64,000 nucleotides of DNA, from the NCBI RefSeq assembly GCF_030323025.1, contig NZ_CP097329.1:2015001-2079000 (forward strand), written 5' to 3'. Shown in pieces: positions 52,967 through 62,297 of this stretch. A program made the translations under genes and the position numbers. Each line of letters opens with the position of its first letter. Within the stretch, counting starts at the first letter, position 1. A model generated the notes under the pieces. It was not told the origin of the DNA and did not search any database. It saw only the letters and a list, made by a program, of their open reading frames with translations. Source of the stretch: Pseudanabaena mucicola str. Chao 1806. GTDB taxonomy: Bacteria; Cyanobacteriota; Cyanobacteriia; Pseudanabaenales; Pseudanabaenaceae.

Positions 52967-53449
52967 TCAATTCGCACCTAAAACCTGTTCTTCAGATTTA
53001 GCAAGCCCTTGACAAGAGCTACAAGCTTTCTGAAAGTCATGACGAGGATCATCTGATACCGCGCAAGATTCTTTGGGACTGGAACAATCTTGGCACTCAA
53101 TATTTTGATGACAGTGATTAATGAGGGGGTGAAGTTCATCCAGTAAGATTTGTAGTTGCTGAATGGTTTCCTCGATCGCTCTTGCTTTTTTGAGTAGACA
53201 ATCATGTACCGTCTGACAAGTCGGTGATTTGCTATCCTTAGCAGCTAAGATTTCTCTGATGTCATCCAAGCTCAATCCCATCGATTTGGTATGGGTAATG
53301 AAGGATAGACGATCTACATCTTCTTGACTAAACAAGCGATAGCCAGATTCAGTCCTATGAGGAGGAGGAATTAGTCCAATCCGCTCATAAAAATAAAGTG
53401 TCTGAGGATTAAGACCTAATTTGCGAGAGACTTCACCAACTTGCAGCAT
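52967..53449 (-). CDS. MerR-family metal or stress regulator
   Basis: The 160-residue protein has an N-terminal winged HTH (LQVGEVSRKLGLNPQTLYFY, then ERIGLIPPPHRTESGYR), a dimerisation helix, and a cysteine-rich C-terminus: TCQTVHDC (about 109-116), HCHQNIECQDCSSPKESC and CSSCQ. Such cysteines suggest thiol or metal sensing (CadR/ZntR branch). Its own promoter carries a perfect MerR-type dyad at 53500-53523. No efflux gene is adjacent, so the regulon is elsewhere or was lost. Confidence 0.85.
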   Translation of the reverse strand: MLQVGEVSRKLGLNPQTLYFYERIGLIPPPHRTESGYRLFSQEDVDRLSFITHTKSMGLSLDDIREILAAKDSKSPTCQTVHDCLLKKARAIEETIQQLQILLDELHPLINHCHQNIECQDCSSPKESCAVSDDPRHDFQKACSSCQGLAKSEEQVLGAN

Positions 53450-53499
53450 TGCTATCCTTGCCCACGATCATTTTTTCACATCCAACAATTACAAGCTTA

Positions 53500-53523
53500 G
53501 ACCTTATACTATGGTATAAGGTC
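53500..53523 (-). promoter_or_regulatory. MerR-type operator dyad
   Basis: GACCTTATAC TATG GTATAAGGTC: 10-bp perfect arms with a 4-base centre. On the minus strand TTGACC lies at its upstream edge as a -35 element, the arrangement typical of MerR promoters. It lies 51 bases upstream of the merR start codon. Confidence 0.85.
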
Positions 53524-53591
53524 AAGGGTTTTAGTCAAGTTTCTGAATTGTAAAGATTTTTCTGTAAATAAAATTCACATCGACGAAGGCG

Positions 53592-53666
53592 GAAAATGGT
53601 AAAAATCGCTAAGCGATTTTTACCATTTTCTGCCATTTGCGCGGCGCTTCGCGCCGCGCAAATGGC
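53592..53666. repeat. Two adjacent perfect hairpins
   Basis: GAAAATGGTAAAAATCGC with its complement (53592-53630, loop TAA), then GCCATTTGCGCGGCGC with its complement (53632-53666, loop TTC). They lie upstream of the Uma2 gene, followed by CGAACTCACGTTA, which resembles the family C end. Confidence 0.65.
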
Positions 53667-53721
53667 GTTATCGAACTCACGTTATCATTAAGACAATGAA
53701 GATATTAACCAAGAGGGCGTT

Positions 53722-54306
53722 ATGGTGACGACAACGAAACTCGCTGCAATATCTACACCAACAAAATATCGCCTTTCGGTAGAGCAGTATTACAAAATGG
53801 CTGAGGCGGGCATTTTGGGAATAGAACAACGTACAGAATTAATCGAAGGGGAAATCATTGAAATGTCGGCAATTGGCACAAAACATGCGATTTGTGTTTC
53901 TAATCTTGCAGAATTACTGACTATTCAAACTATTCAAATTGCTCATGTGCGCCAGCAAAATCCTATACATTTAAGCGATCGCTCTGAGCCACAACCTGAC
54001 ATTGTTTTAGTGAAACGCCCCAGTAGTCGCTATGCTGATTGCCATCCCCAACCTGAAGATATCTTTTTATTGATTGAGATATCCGATTCCACATTGAAAT
54101 ACGATCGCGAGGTTAAACTTCCCCTCTATGCCAAGGCAGAAATTGCTGAAGTATGGATTGTGAATATCGAAGAGCAAGTATTTGAAGTTTATAGATCGCT
54201 TAATCAAGACAGATATGAGCAGGTCAAGATTTATGACAAAGGTGAATTGGTTCACATTAAAAATTTAGGAGTATCAATCCTTGTTAATGAAGTTTTTCAA
54301 ATTTAA
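53722..54306 (+). CDS. Uma2-family PD-(D/E)XK nuclease-like protein
   Basis: The 194-residue protein belongs to the Uma2/DUF820 family that is greatly expanded in cyanobacteria. Residues include ELIEGEIIEMS (about 38, acidic), EPQPDIVLVKRP (about 91) and LIEISDSTLKYDREVKLPLY (about 116), the putative D...E-x-K core. The biological role is unknown; transposon origin is often suggested. The start ATG lies 70 bases after a pair of hairpins. Confidence 0.8.
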   Translation: MVTTTKLAAISTPTKYRLSVEQYYKMAEAGILGIEQRTELIEGEIIEMSAIGTKHAICVSNLAELLTIQTIQIAHVRQQNPIHLSDRSEPQPDIVLVKRPSSRYADCHPQPEDIFLLIEISDSTLKYDREVKLPLYAKAEIAEVWIVNIEEQVFEVYRSLNQDRYEQVKIYDKGELVHIKNLGVSILVNEVFQI

Positions 54307-54361
54307 GATCAATAATCGTAATTGTGTACATAAATATATAAACTGTATTTTTAGATGATTC

Positions 54362-55039
54362 CTAAAAATTATATGTAATTTTCTTGGATTGATCTAAGGA
54401 TATTTTTTTGTCGCTGATTAACTGTTGATAAATTTTATTAACTACAGATGTTAAATCTTTTAGACCGAGCTGCGATTTAATATGATTTTTTAAGGATTCT
54501 TCTGATTTAGGTCTTTTGATCTTGTTGACGACAGTAAGCTTTTTAATTACTAAGTCGTACTGATTAATTTGTTTGTTTTTAGATTGTGATTCTTTATCTT
54601 TTGCTGTGGAAGATTGATTGACTGAAGAAGGATTTGATTGAGGGATTAGTCCACTCTGCAAGCTTGTTTGTATAGCTTCTATGAGTAATACAATATCATC
54701 GCTACGCTTACAGAATATTTTTTGAGATTTCATGTAACTAATTAAAGGATCATATCCTGTATCTTTGGAAATTATATGAAAAAATGATTTTGTCTCTTTC
54801 CCAACTAACTTGCCTAATTCAAAGGCAATATGAAAATCAAGAGCATTTTTACCATTACCATTAATTTGAATCCATTCAATTTGACTACCTAGTTTTTGAG
54901 ATTTGATAACTAAGTCAGTTGGTATATTATTTTGCTTACTACCAATAAACATTTTAATGTAAATATTTTTATCCTTGATACAGGTGAGATCTATATTTTG
55001 GATGTTTTCATAATCTACTAGGATGTAATTGGTTAGCAT
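54362..55039 (-). CDS. PIN-like domain protein
   Basis: The 225-residue protein starts TNYILVDYENIQNID (Asp/Glu near residues 9-11), followed by ALDFHIAFELGKLVGKE (about 67) and SKDTGYDPLISYM (about 91), a PIN-like/NYN-type acidic active site. A low-complexity S/K/Q linker (about 133-160) joins a C-terminal helical domain, IKRPKSEESLKNHIKSQLG, which may bind RNA or protein. It is likely a ribonuclease or nucleic-acid sensor of unknown target. Its closest neighbours are Uma2 and the TCA-bypass genes; no partner is apparent. Confidence 0.65.
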   Translation of the reverse strand: MLTNYILVDYENIQNIDLTCIKDKNIYIKMFIGSKQNNIPTDLVIKSQKLGSQIEWIQINGNGKNALDFHIAFELGKLVGKETKSFFHIISKDTGYDPLISYMKSQKIFCKRSDDIVLLIEAIQTSLQSGLIPQSNPSSVNQSSTAKDKESQSKNKQINQYDLVIKKLTVVNKIKRPKSEESLKNHIKSQLGLKDLTSVVNKIYQQLISDKKISLDQSKKITYNF

Positions 55040-55288
55040 TTATAAATAGATATACTTAAAGTGATTTGAAAGCGAGTATTTCGCGTAACAGTTAAATTAG
55101 CACTACTGTGAAGAAAAGCAAAGTAACTTGCTATATCTCCGCCATGAATCATAAATTAAGTTGAATTATCGGAAGATTTGGCGATCGCAAGGATTAAGAT
55201 CGAATACATACAAACTGATATAGCGAGTTTGAGCTTACCAATGGCAAGTTTGAGCTTGATGTAGCTACTCAGGAATGGAGAAAAGATC

Positions 55289-56653
55289 ATGGCGATCGCA
55301 TCAATAAATCCTGTAACAGGAGAAGTGTTAAAGACCTTTGAGCCTTTGACGGATGAGCAACTTGAACATAAGCTAGCACTCGCTGATCGCACCTTTGCTA
55401 CATATAAACAAACGAGTTTTCGCGATCGCGCCCAATGGATGTACCAAGCCGCCGATATTCTGGAAGCGAAGAAAACCGAATTCGGGATCATCATGACCCT
55501 TGAGATGGGGAAAACGCTCAAAAGTGCGATCGCTGAAATTGAGAAGTGCGTCAATCTTTGCCGTTTTTACGCCGAACATGCACCAATCTTTTTAGCTGAT
55601 ACCACTGCTCAAACTGATGCTAGTCGCACGATCATTCGCTATCAACCTCTGGGAATTATCCTCGCAGTCATGCCTTGGAACTTTCCTTTTTGGCAGGTGT
55701 TTCGCTTTGCTGTACCTGCACTCATGGCGGGAAATGTGGGGCTATTGAAACACGCCTCAAATGTGCCGCAATGTGCCTTAGCGATCGCGGAAACCTTTCG
55801 TGTCGCAGGTATACCTGAAGGTGCGTTTCAAACCCTATTAATTGGGGCGGATCGTGTGGCGGGAATAGTTGCTGATCCAAGGGTAAAAGCAGCCACCTTG
55901 ACGGGAAGTGAACCTGCGGGACAAAGCTTAGCGGCGATCGCAGGGCATCATCTCAAAAAAGTAGTATTGGAACTTGGCGGTAGCGATCCATTTATTGTGC
56001 TTAAAAGTGCGGATTTGGAATTGGCAGTAAATACTGCGGTAACAGCGCGAGTCATGAACAATGGGCAGACCTGTATCGCAGCGAAGAGATTTATTATTGA
56101 AGAATCGATCGCAGATCAGTTCACCTCCAAATTTGTGGATAAATTTAAAGCTTTGAAGGTAGGCGATCCGATGCAGTCTGAGACTGATGTTGGTCCCCTT
56201 GCCACGCCGCAAATCTTAAATGAACTGGATGCACAGGTAAAAATATCAGTGGATTTAGGGGCTAAGGTTTTAGTTGGGGGCTACCGACTCAAGGGAAAAG
56301 GGAATTTTTATGCACCAACGATTCTTGATCAGATTCCCCTTGGTGCACCACCTTATCAAGAAGAGTTTTTTGGACCCGTGGCTTCAGTATTTCGGGTGCA
56401 GAATCTTGAAGAGGCGATCGCACTGGCGAATAGCACTAGTTTTGGTTTAGGAGCAAGCTTTTGGAGTAATGATCCACAGGAAATCGAACAGGCGATCACC
56501 CAAATCGAAGCAGGTGCAGTCTTTGTCAATGGGATGGTCAAATCCGATCCACGTGTACCTTTTGGAGGCATTAAGCGATCAGGGTTTGGGCGTGAATTGG
56601 GAATAGAAGGTATTCGCGAATTTGTGAATATCAAAACTATTTGGATTAAGTAA
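55289..56653 (+). CDS. gabD: Succinic-semialdehyde dehydrogenase
   Basis: The 454-residue aldehyde dehydrogenase has [13 protein letters not shown] (about 129), the catalytic Glu in [13 protein letters not shown] (about 227) and the catalytic Cys in [12 protein letters not shown] (about 258), with CIAAKR typical of SSADH. It oxidises succinic semialdehyde to succinate. The next gene downstream encodes a 2-oxoglutarate-decarboxylase-like enzyme, so together they should convert 2-oxoglutarate to succinate, the bypass described in Synechococcus PCC 7002 (A2770/A2771). The gene starts at GCG-rich HIP1 context without a good SD. Confidence 0.88.
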   Translation: MAIASINPVTGEVLKTFEPLTDEQLEHKLALADRTFATYKQTSFRDRAQWMYQAADILEAKKTEFGIIMTLEMGKTLKSAIAEIEKCVNLCRFYAEHAPIFLADTTAQTDASRTIIRYQPLGIILAVMPWNFPFWQVFRFAVPALMAGNVGLLKHASNVPQCALAIAETFRVAGIPEGAFQTLLIGADRVAGIVADPRVKAATLTGSEPAGQSLAAIAGHHLKKVVLELGGSDPFIVLKSADLELAVNTAVTARVMNNGQTCIAAKRFIIEESIADQFTSKFVDKFKALKVGDPMQSETDVGPLATPQILNELDAQVKISVDLGAKVLVGGYRLKGKGNFYAPTILDQIPLGAPPYQEEFFGPVASVFRVQNLEEAIALANSTSFGLGASFWSNDPQEIEQAITQIEAGAVFVNGMVKSDPRVPFGGIKRSGFGRELGIEGIREFVNIKTIWIK

Positions 56654-56711
56654 ACCCTATTTGTGATCGCCAGCTTTGCAGATGATTACAAGCTCAATTT
56701 ATGAGGAAGCT

Positions 56712-58352
56712 ATGAATACCGCAGAACTATTAGTCAAATGTTTAGAGAATGAAGGAGTCGAATATATTTTTGGACTTCCTGGGGAAGAGAATATGGCAGT
56801 TCTCAATGCCCTTGAGAATTCATCGATTAAATTTATAACTACTCGCCATGAACAGGGTGCAGCATTCATGGCAGATGTCTATGGCAGACTTACGGGTAAA
56901 CCTGGGGTATGTCTATCAACGCTCGGACCAGGAGCTACAAATTTAATGACAGGCGTTGCTGATGCGAACTTGGACTGCGCTCCCTTAATTGCGATTACAG
57001 GACAGGTGGGAACTGATCGGATGCACACTAATTCCCATCAATATCTTGATTTGGTTGCCATGTTTGAGCCTGTGACCAAATGGAATGCTCAAATAGTACG
57101 CCCTAGTATCACTCCTGAAATTGTGCGTAAAGCCTTTAAAATTGCTCAGTCGGAGAAGTCAGGAGCCGTACATATTGACTTACCCGAAAATATTGCTGGC
57201 ATGGAAGTTGATGCAAAACCTTTATTGGTTAAAGATGATCGCCATCCCATGTATGCTTCCTATCGCAGTCTTTCCGAAGCCGCCATCCTGATTGCACAGG
57301 CAAAAAATCCTCTAATTTTGGTGGGGAATGGGGCAATTCGTTCTCATGCTAGCCAAGCTGTAACTGACTTCGCCACACGCTTAAATATCCCCGTCGCCAA
57401 TACTTTCATGGGCAAAGGGGTGATTCCCTATCGTCACCCTCTAGCCCTATGGACATTGGGCTTACAGCAAAGGGATATTATCAACTGTGCTTTTGATGAA
57501 ACGGATTTGGTAATTGCAGTTGGCTATGACCTTATTGAGTATTCACCAAAGAAGTGGAATCCTAATAGTACAATTCCCATTATTCACATTGCTGAATTAT
57601 CGTCGGAAGTCGATAGTAGCTATATGCCACAGGTAGAAATCGTCGGCGATATTTCTGATTCGCTTGTAGAAATTATGCACCGTTGCGATCGCTCAGGAAT
57701 GCCTAATCCTCACGCGATCGCCTTACGCCCTCAAATTCTCGCCACCTACGAGCAATACGCCCATGATGAAGGCTTCCCAATTAAGCCACAAAAGCTCATT
57801 TATGATTTGCGGCAGGTGATGGGAGCCGAGGATGTAGTCATTTCCGATGTGGGCGCACATAAAATGTGGATGGCACGGCATTACCACTGCGATCGCCCCA
57901 ATACCTGTATCATTTCCAATGGTTTTGCTGCTATGGGTATCGCCATTCCGGGGGCGATCGCTGCCAAATTAGTACATCCTGATCGTAGAATTGTCGCCGT
58001 GACGGGTGATGGTGGGTTCATGATGAATATGCAGGAACTAGAAACAGCTACCCGTATTGGTACCAACTTTGTCACTTTGATCTTCAATGATGGCGGTTAT
58101 GGACTGATCGAATGGAAGCAACAGATTCATTATGGAAAGTCTGCATTTATTAAGTTTGGGAATCCTGACTTTGTGAAACTTGCTGAGAGTATGGGGCTAA
58201 AAGGCTATCGAGTTAATTCAGCTATCAACCTGATCCCAGTGCTTAAGGATGCTCTCGAACAGAATGTACCAACGGTAATTGATTGTATTGTGGACTACCG
58301 CGAAAATATGCGCTTCTCCCGCAAGGAAGGTGAATTATCTTGTCCCCTTTAA
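56712..58352 (+). CDS. 2-oxoglutarate decarboxylase-like ThDP enzyme
   Basis: The 546-residue protein is built like acetolactate synthase. Glu in TRHEQGAAFMADVYGR (about 50), the ThDP-Mg motif GDGGFMMNMQELETATR (about 437), and NDGGYGLIEWK are present. Its length, neighbour (SSADH 58 bases upstream) and order match the 2-oxoglutarate decarboxylase of Synechococcus PCC 7002, once annotated as an ilvB homologue. The acetolactate-synthase-specific FAD and regulatory features were not checked. I chose the ATG at 56712, preceded by GAGGAAGC, over an upstream start. Confidence 0.8.
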   Translation: MNTAELLVKCLENEGVEYIFGLPGEENMAVLNALENSSIKFITTRHEQGAAFMADVYGRLTGKPGVCLSTLGPGATNLMTGVADANLDCAPLIAITGQVGTDRMHTNSHQYLDLVAMFEPVTKWNAQIVRPSITPEIVRKAFKIAQSEKSGAVHIDLPENIAGMEVDAKPLLVKDDRHPMYASYRSLSEAAILIAQAKNPLILVGNGAIRSHASQAVTDFATRLNIPVANTFMGKGVIPYRHPLALWTLGLQQRDIINCAFDETDLVIAVGYDLIEYSPKKWNPNSTIPIIHIAELSSEVDSSYMPQVEIVGDISDSLVEIMHRCDRSGMPNPHAIALRPQILATYEQYAHDEGFPIKPQKLIYDLRQVMGAEDVVISDVGAHKMWMARHYHCDRPNTCIISNGFAAMGIAIPGAIAAKLVHPDRRIVAVTGDGGFMMNMQELETATRIGTNFVTLIFNDGGYGLIEWKQQIHYGKSAFIKFGNPDFVKLAESMGLKGYRVNSAINLIPVLKDALEQNVPTVIDCIVDYRENMRFSRKEGELSCPL

Positions 58353-58390
58353 ACAGAAAGGGGTCGCTATGCGACCCCTTTCTGTTTAAA
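58348..58390 (+). terminator. Terminator overlapping the stop codon
   Basis: Perfect 20-bp arms TTTAAACAGAAAGGGGTCGC / complement around TAT, including the TAA stop. It ends the SSADH / 2-OGDC operon. Confidence 0.85.
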
Positions 58391-58392
58391 AT

Positions 58393-58452
58393 CATTTAAG
58401 AATTACTTTTTGTAACCAAAAGCTCTAACAGATCCCCCTAAATCCTTCTTAA
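58393..58452. repeat. Half-copy of family G
   Basis: ATTTAAGAATTACTTTTT ... AGATCCCCCT matches the right end (reversed) of the 52747-52875 element. It lacks the other half, being joined to a family C fragment. Confidence 0.65.
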
Positions 58453-58453
58453 C

Positions 58454-58545
58454 GTGCTCTCAAAGCCCCAAAATAAAAGCCTTGCTAAGCAAGGCTTTTA
58501 TTTTGAGGCTTTTAAAATTTGCTAGCTTAACCCGAACTGACGTTT
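58454..58545. repeat. Palindromic element, family C (copy 3, 5'-truncated)
   Basis: It keeps the AAAAGCCTTGCTAAGC hairpin and the family end TAACCCGAACTGACGT. The left half of the element is missing and a half-copy of family G lies there instead, so one element may have jumped into the other. Confidence 0.65.
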
Positions 58546-58562
58546 TTTAAGGGGAAGCTAGG

Positions 58563-59642
58563 CTAGTCTTTAGCAGATTGGTAATATACTCCTGTGCCTG
58601 AATCAGGTACAAAAACACATTCCTGTTGAGAAGTAAAGAAAGACTTCCAGATTGGCAAATTAGACACTCGGTAATACTTACCTAAAACTGGTTTAATCGC
58701 TTCTGTAGCGTCTTTGAGGTGATAGTGAGGAATACCAATAAAGATGTGATGGGCAACGTGAGTACCAATATTGTGATGGATATTATTGAAAATACCATAA
58801 TCACGATCAATCGTTGAAAGTGCTCCCTTCAAGAAATACCAATCTTTGCCACGATACCAAGGAATATCAGTTTCTGTGTGATGGAGGTAGGTAACAAGAT
58901 CTAACCATACAACAAAGACTAAATAGGGAACGATATAGAACTTAAATAAGAATAAGAATCCATAGGTAATGCCTAAGTAGCCCAAAAATCCCACCATTGC
59001 TAACCAAAGGGTAGTGCTAGTAATAATGTCTACGGTTTCTGACTCACGGAAGAGATCATTATTCGGCATGAAATGAGAAGCAGCAGGACGAGCAGGCGAT
59101 CGCTTAAATAGGTAAAGAGGATAAGCAAACAACAGGGCATCAAAGCGAATAAATTTACCAAGCCAATCCATTTCCTTGTACTGAGTCTCGGTAATAGGAT
59201 ACCAACTTTCATCGGTGTCAATATTGCCTGTATTTTGGTGGTGAGTACGATGGCTAATGCGCCAACCGTGATAGGGAACCAAAATAGAAATGTGAGTAAT
59301 ATGACCAATTAAGTTATTGAGCCATTTCAAACGTGAGAAGGAACCATGTCCGCAGTCATGACCAACGACAAAGAAAGCCCAAAACATTGTCCCAGTGGCA
59401 AACCAGAAAATTGGATAAAACCACCAAGCATCAATATATATAGCTGCCGCATATAAGCCTACAATAATGGCAGTATCTGCAAAAAAATAGGCGAGCGATC
59501 GCCATACATTGGGAACAAAAAATTCAGCAGGAATGGCATTTTTTACATCCTGAAAGGTAAATGGAAGTTCAGTTTGTGATGTAGAAGAGTTATCAGTAAG
59601 TGGATTTTCTAGATTGATCCGATGAATAGTCGTAGACGACAC
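58563..59642 (-). CDS. desB: Omega-3 (Delta15) acyl-lipid desaturase
   Basis: The 359-residue membrane desaturase introduces the omega-3 double bond into glycerolipid-bound fatty acids using ferredoxin. Histidine boxes are HDCGHGSF (about 94), HRTHHQNTGNIDTDESWYP (about 130) and NIHHNIGTHVAHHIF (about 290). The DTDESWYP context is DesB-like rather than DesA-like. It contributes to cold tolerance in cyanobacteria. A partial desaturase fragment lies at 52473-52745 but is of DesC type. Confidence 0.88.
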   Translation of the reverse strand: MSSTTIHRINLENPLTDNSSTSQTELPFTFQDVKNAIPAEFFVPNVWRSLAYFFADTAIIVGLYAAAIYIDAWWFYPIFWFATGTMFWAFFVVGHDCGHGSFSRLKWLNNLIGHITHISILVPYHGWRISHRTHHQNTGNIDTDESWYPITETQYKEMDWLGKFIRFDALLFAYPLYLFKRSPARPAASHFMPNNDLFRESETVDIITSTTLWLAMVGFLGYLGITYGFLFLFKFYIVPYLVFVVWLDLVTYLHHTETDIPWYRGKDWYFLKGALSTIDRDYGIFNNIHHNIGTHVAHHIFIGIPHYHLKDATEAIKPVLGKYYRVSNLPIWKSFFTSQQECVFVPDSGTGVYYQSAKD

Positions 59643-59674
59643 GTATTATTTCCCTGTTGTTAAGAAAAATTAAG

Positions 59675-61111
59675 TTAATTGTTTGATTTTAGCAGTAACT
59701 TGGCTTCTTCCTCAAATCCAAAGTTATTTAGTAAAAAAGCCCAACGATCGCTTTTTACTCGAATGTAGTCTTGCATTTGCCTGATAGCACTCTGCACTCC
59801 AACGGTTTGTTTTAGCTTTTGCTTCTGGGAAAAGTTGTGAATTTCGTAATCAAAGGGTGTCAACCACACTAAATCACCTGCACGGTGCAACAATCCCAGA
59901 GCAATCGCCGCATCAGGATTACCTCGGGTAACTTCTGCAAAATTACCGCGCCGAGGTAATTGGGGCAGCAGCAATTGCGCTTGCTGCTGTAGATTTTGTT
60001 GTTGCAGGAGGAAAAAATTGACCCTCTGGCGATCACTATCATCGAGGAGTCCCGTTGGCTCACTCACTAACATCAAAGCTTCCGCAGGTTTGTCATCACG
60101 CCCCGCACGCCCGATTTCTTGGATATACTCCGACAGAGTTAAGGGGGGATGAAAATGCAGGACCCATCGGGTGTCTGGTTTATTAATTCCTAAGCCAAAC
60201 GCGGACGTGCAAATTACGAAAGGATATTTATTATTGAGCCATTGCTGCTCAATATGTCGTCTCTCTCGCGGAGGCAAGCCTGCATGATAGGCTTCAGTTA
60301 CCAAGGAATTGTCTCGCAACCATGCTGCTAGTTTCTCCGCATCGCTACGACTGCGGACATAAATTAAGCCCGATTGCCCCTTGCGATCGCGAATAAATTT
60401 CAAAGTTCGCAATTTCCGTCCTGCGGATGTCCATGCAATTTCCACATTAAGACTCAAATGAGGACGATAGGGGCTTGTTCTCACAAGATGAGGATTTTCC
60501 ATTTGTAAGCAAGATTGTAATTCCGCAGTCGCATCGAGATCTGCAGTGGCTGTAAATGCCGCTAGAGATATACGCGAATGATGATCAGGCTTATGTTGCA
60601 TTAGAGTCGATCGCACTGCTCCTAAACGACGATAACTGGGTCGAAATGAATCTCCCCACTGCACCAAACAATGCGCCTCATCTAACATTAATCCTGTAAT
60701 TTTTAATTGGCGATCGCATAGCTTTTCCCAAACAGGTTGACTCAGCAATGTTTCAGGCGAAGTGTAAAGTAAACGAATATTAGGAAGGTTTCGTAATACT
60801 TCTCGACGCTCTGTCTGTGATAGGTTGCTATGCAATGTGGCTGCGGGTAAATTCCGCGATCGTAAGTCCCCCACCTGATCTTCCATCAAAGCCAGCAAAG
60901 GTGAAATTACCAGAGTTAAACCTTCATTGAGAATCGCAGGTAACTGGAAACAAATAGATTTTCCCCCACCTGTAGCCATAATTGCCAAACTATCTTGACC
61001 CCGTAATAAACTAGCTACAATTTCGCGTTGGGATTTTCGTAAATCCTCATATCCCCAAATTCTTTGAAAGGTTTGCCTAATTTCGCTCCATTCCCTAGAT
61101 AGTTCGCTCAT
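59675..61111 (-). CDS. recQ: RecQ-family DNA helicase, short form
   Basis: The 478-residue protein has Walker A GGGKSICFQLPA (about 47), LMLDEAHCLVQWG (about 137), SAFGLGINKPD (about 303) and the motif VI arginine stretch IGRAGRDDKPAEA (about 328). It ends about 130 residues later, so RQC and HRDC domains of E. coli RecQ (about 610 residues) are missing or reduced, as often in cyanobacteria. It unwinds DNA 3' to 5' in repair of replication forks. The start ATG lies close to a repeat-rich gap. Confidence 0.88.
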   Translation of the reverse strand: MSELSREWSEIRQTFQRIWGYEDLRKSQREIVASLLRGQDSLAIMATGGGKSICFQLPAILNEGLTLVISPLLALMEDQVGDLRSRNLPAATLHSNLSQTERREVLRNLPNIRLLYTSPETLLSQPVWEKLCDRQLKITGLMLDEAHCLVQWGDSFRPSYRRLGAVRSTLMQHKPDHHSRISLAAFTATADLDATAELQSCLQMENPHLVRTSPYRPHLSLNVEIAWTSAGRKLRTLKFIRDRKGQSGLIYVRSRSDAEKLAAWLRDNSLVTEAYHAGLPPRERRHIEQQWLNNKYPFVICTSAFGLGINKPDTRWVLHFHPPLTLSEYIQEIGRAGRDDKPAEALMLVSEPTGLLDDSDRQRVNFFLLQQQNLQQQAQLLLPQLPRRGNFAEVTRGNPDAAIALGLLHRAGDLVWLTPFDYEIHNFSQKQKLKQTVGVQSAIRQMQDYIRVKSDRWAFLLNNFGFEEEAKLLLKSNN

Positions 61112-61616
61112 AGATTATAAAAACGAAGATTTTAGCTGTGATTTTACAGATAAACTAAGACTACTTAATAGAGATTTACGATCAAAAAATAATTTATAAA
61201 AAAGTATCTAGAAAAAAGGCTTTTAGTTTACTAAATTAAAAGCGATAAATCAAAAAAATAATAACAACGATGCTAACCACTCTCCAAAATTGTCAAATAT
61301 TTACTTTTACAGCAGTTTTCGATCAAACGAACCACAAGACATTTCCTGAAAAGCTTGTCTCGCAAGCTTTTCAGGAAATGTCTTGGTTTGGTTTTGAGCG
61401 CAAAGTGCTGTAAATTTACCTCAAGACAACTCCAAGCTAGATACATTTGCGTTTGTAAATAGTTGACTAAGTTTCTTCCTCGACCAAAGTCAAACAGGGA
61501 TAAAATCTCTAGTTCAGAGATTGAATATTTGAGACAGAAGATAGATATCATTGTATTCATCAAAGCAATTAAAATGCGAGACCTAGCTATTTTTTATAGG
61601 AGCATCCAAGTTTGCG
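61112..61616. other. Gene-free region holding a family E element
   Basis: Apart from the repeat at 61310-61410, no convincing gene is seen. A minus-strand frame ending about 61290 reads ILSLFDFGRGRNLVNYLQ but has no recognised family, and it spans the element. Confidence 0.35.
61310..61410. repeat. Miniature element, family E (copy 3), TA target site
   Basis: CAGCAGTTTTCGATCAAA at the left and, on the other strand, CAGCACTTTGCGCTCAAA at the right, with TA outside both ends (61308-61309 / 61411-61412). The centre is a hairpin of AAGACATTTCCTGAAAAGCT with its complement. It is the best-preserved family E copy. Confidence 0.8.
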
Positions 61617-62111
61617 CTAAGTATTTATAATTAGGGAAGGAGAATTATTAAGAAAAGCAGTACGCAAGCGTAAGATTTTGGAAACATTACGTTGACTCCA
61701 AGAAGCTCCAGTCAGTTTGACCCTGAAGCCAATTTGCTTAATCGTCGATTCCACCTTGCCCGAACCAATCGGTAAGCCCTGTTGTTGATAGAGTTGATAA
61801 TCAGGTAAACGTTGGTGATGCTTCCGCAGATAATTTTGAAAACATTGGGATTGATGTTGTTTGATGGGAGACAAAAAACGCAAAGCTGACTCAACAGCAC
61901 CATGCCAGAGCAAATGTTCCACCCATTTTTGCATTGATGGTAACATTTGCACCTTATGCAGATTTTCTACTAAATGAAACCAATCTAAAACTTCACGCCT
62001 AATTGATACAAGACTGCCACCAAAGTTAGAGGTTAAACGCCATACTCCATCATATCCATCGCCAAGACAGGTAAATATCGGACTCAATGGCTGTTGGAGA
62101 CTGTCAAGCAA
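61617..62111 (-). pseudogene. ISKra4-like transposase, C-terminal fragment
   Basis: The 164-residue frame reads CLGDGYDGVWRL (a metal-binding Asp), EVLDWFHLVENLHKVQ, then PIGSGKVESTIKQIGFR, the DDE-type Glu region of ISKra4 transposases, followed by KLTGASWSQRNVSKILRLR. The N-terminal part is absent. Downstream is IS256 debris, showing repeated insertion here. Confidence 0.7.
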
Positions 62112-62154
62112 AGTGTGTAAAGTCTAGAAGCTAGAGATGGAGGTGAACCTCGAA

Positions 62155-62251
62155 GTTACGCACCATATGGACTCCACGGTTGTGAATTTCGGTGAGTACT
62201 GACAACCAGAATTTTGCACCCTTATTAGGGGAAATCCACATACCCAGCAAT
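62155..62251 (-). mobile_element. IS256 remnant, about 97 bp
   Basis: It closely matches 15726-15821 inside the IS256 transposase fragment (shared GTTACGCACCATATGGACTC), with several substitutions. It lacks start, stop and ends. It is a relic of a second IS256 copy. Confidence 0.8.
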
Positions 62252-62297
62252 GGGCTAAGCGTTTACGATTGCCAAAAAACATTATTTTGATATTTCA

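Noticed and set aside
53722-55039. Uma2 and PIN-like genes as a toxin-antitoxin or defence pair
   Set aside because: They are convergent, not co-transcribed, and no antitoxin-like or known defence partner is adjacent.
55156-55554. 132-codon minus-strand frame opposite the SSADH start
   Set aside because: It overlaps the well-supported dehydrogenase gene and the hydrophobic stretches come from complement of conserved codons.
61273-61563. A 96-codon minus-strand frame containing FDFGRGRNLVNYLQ
   Set aside because: It runs through the family E element at 61310-61410. Without the element it is about 54 codons with no known family, so it is not listed as a gene.
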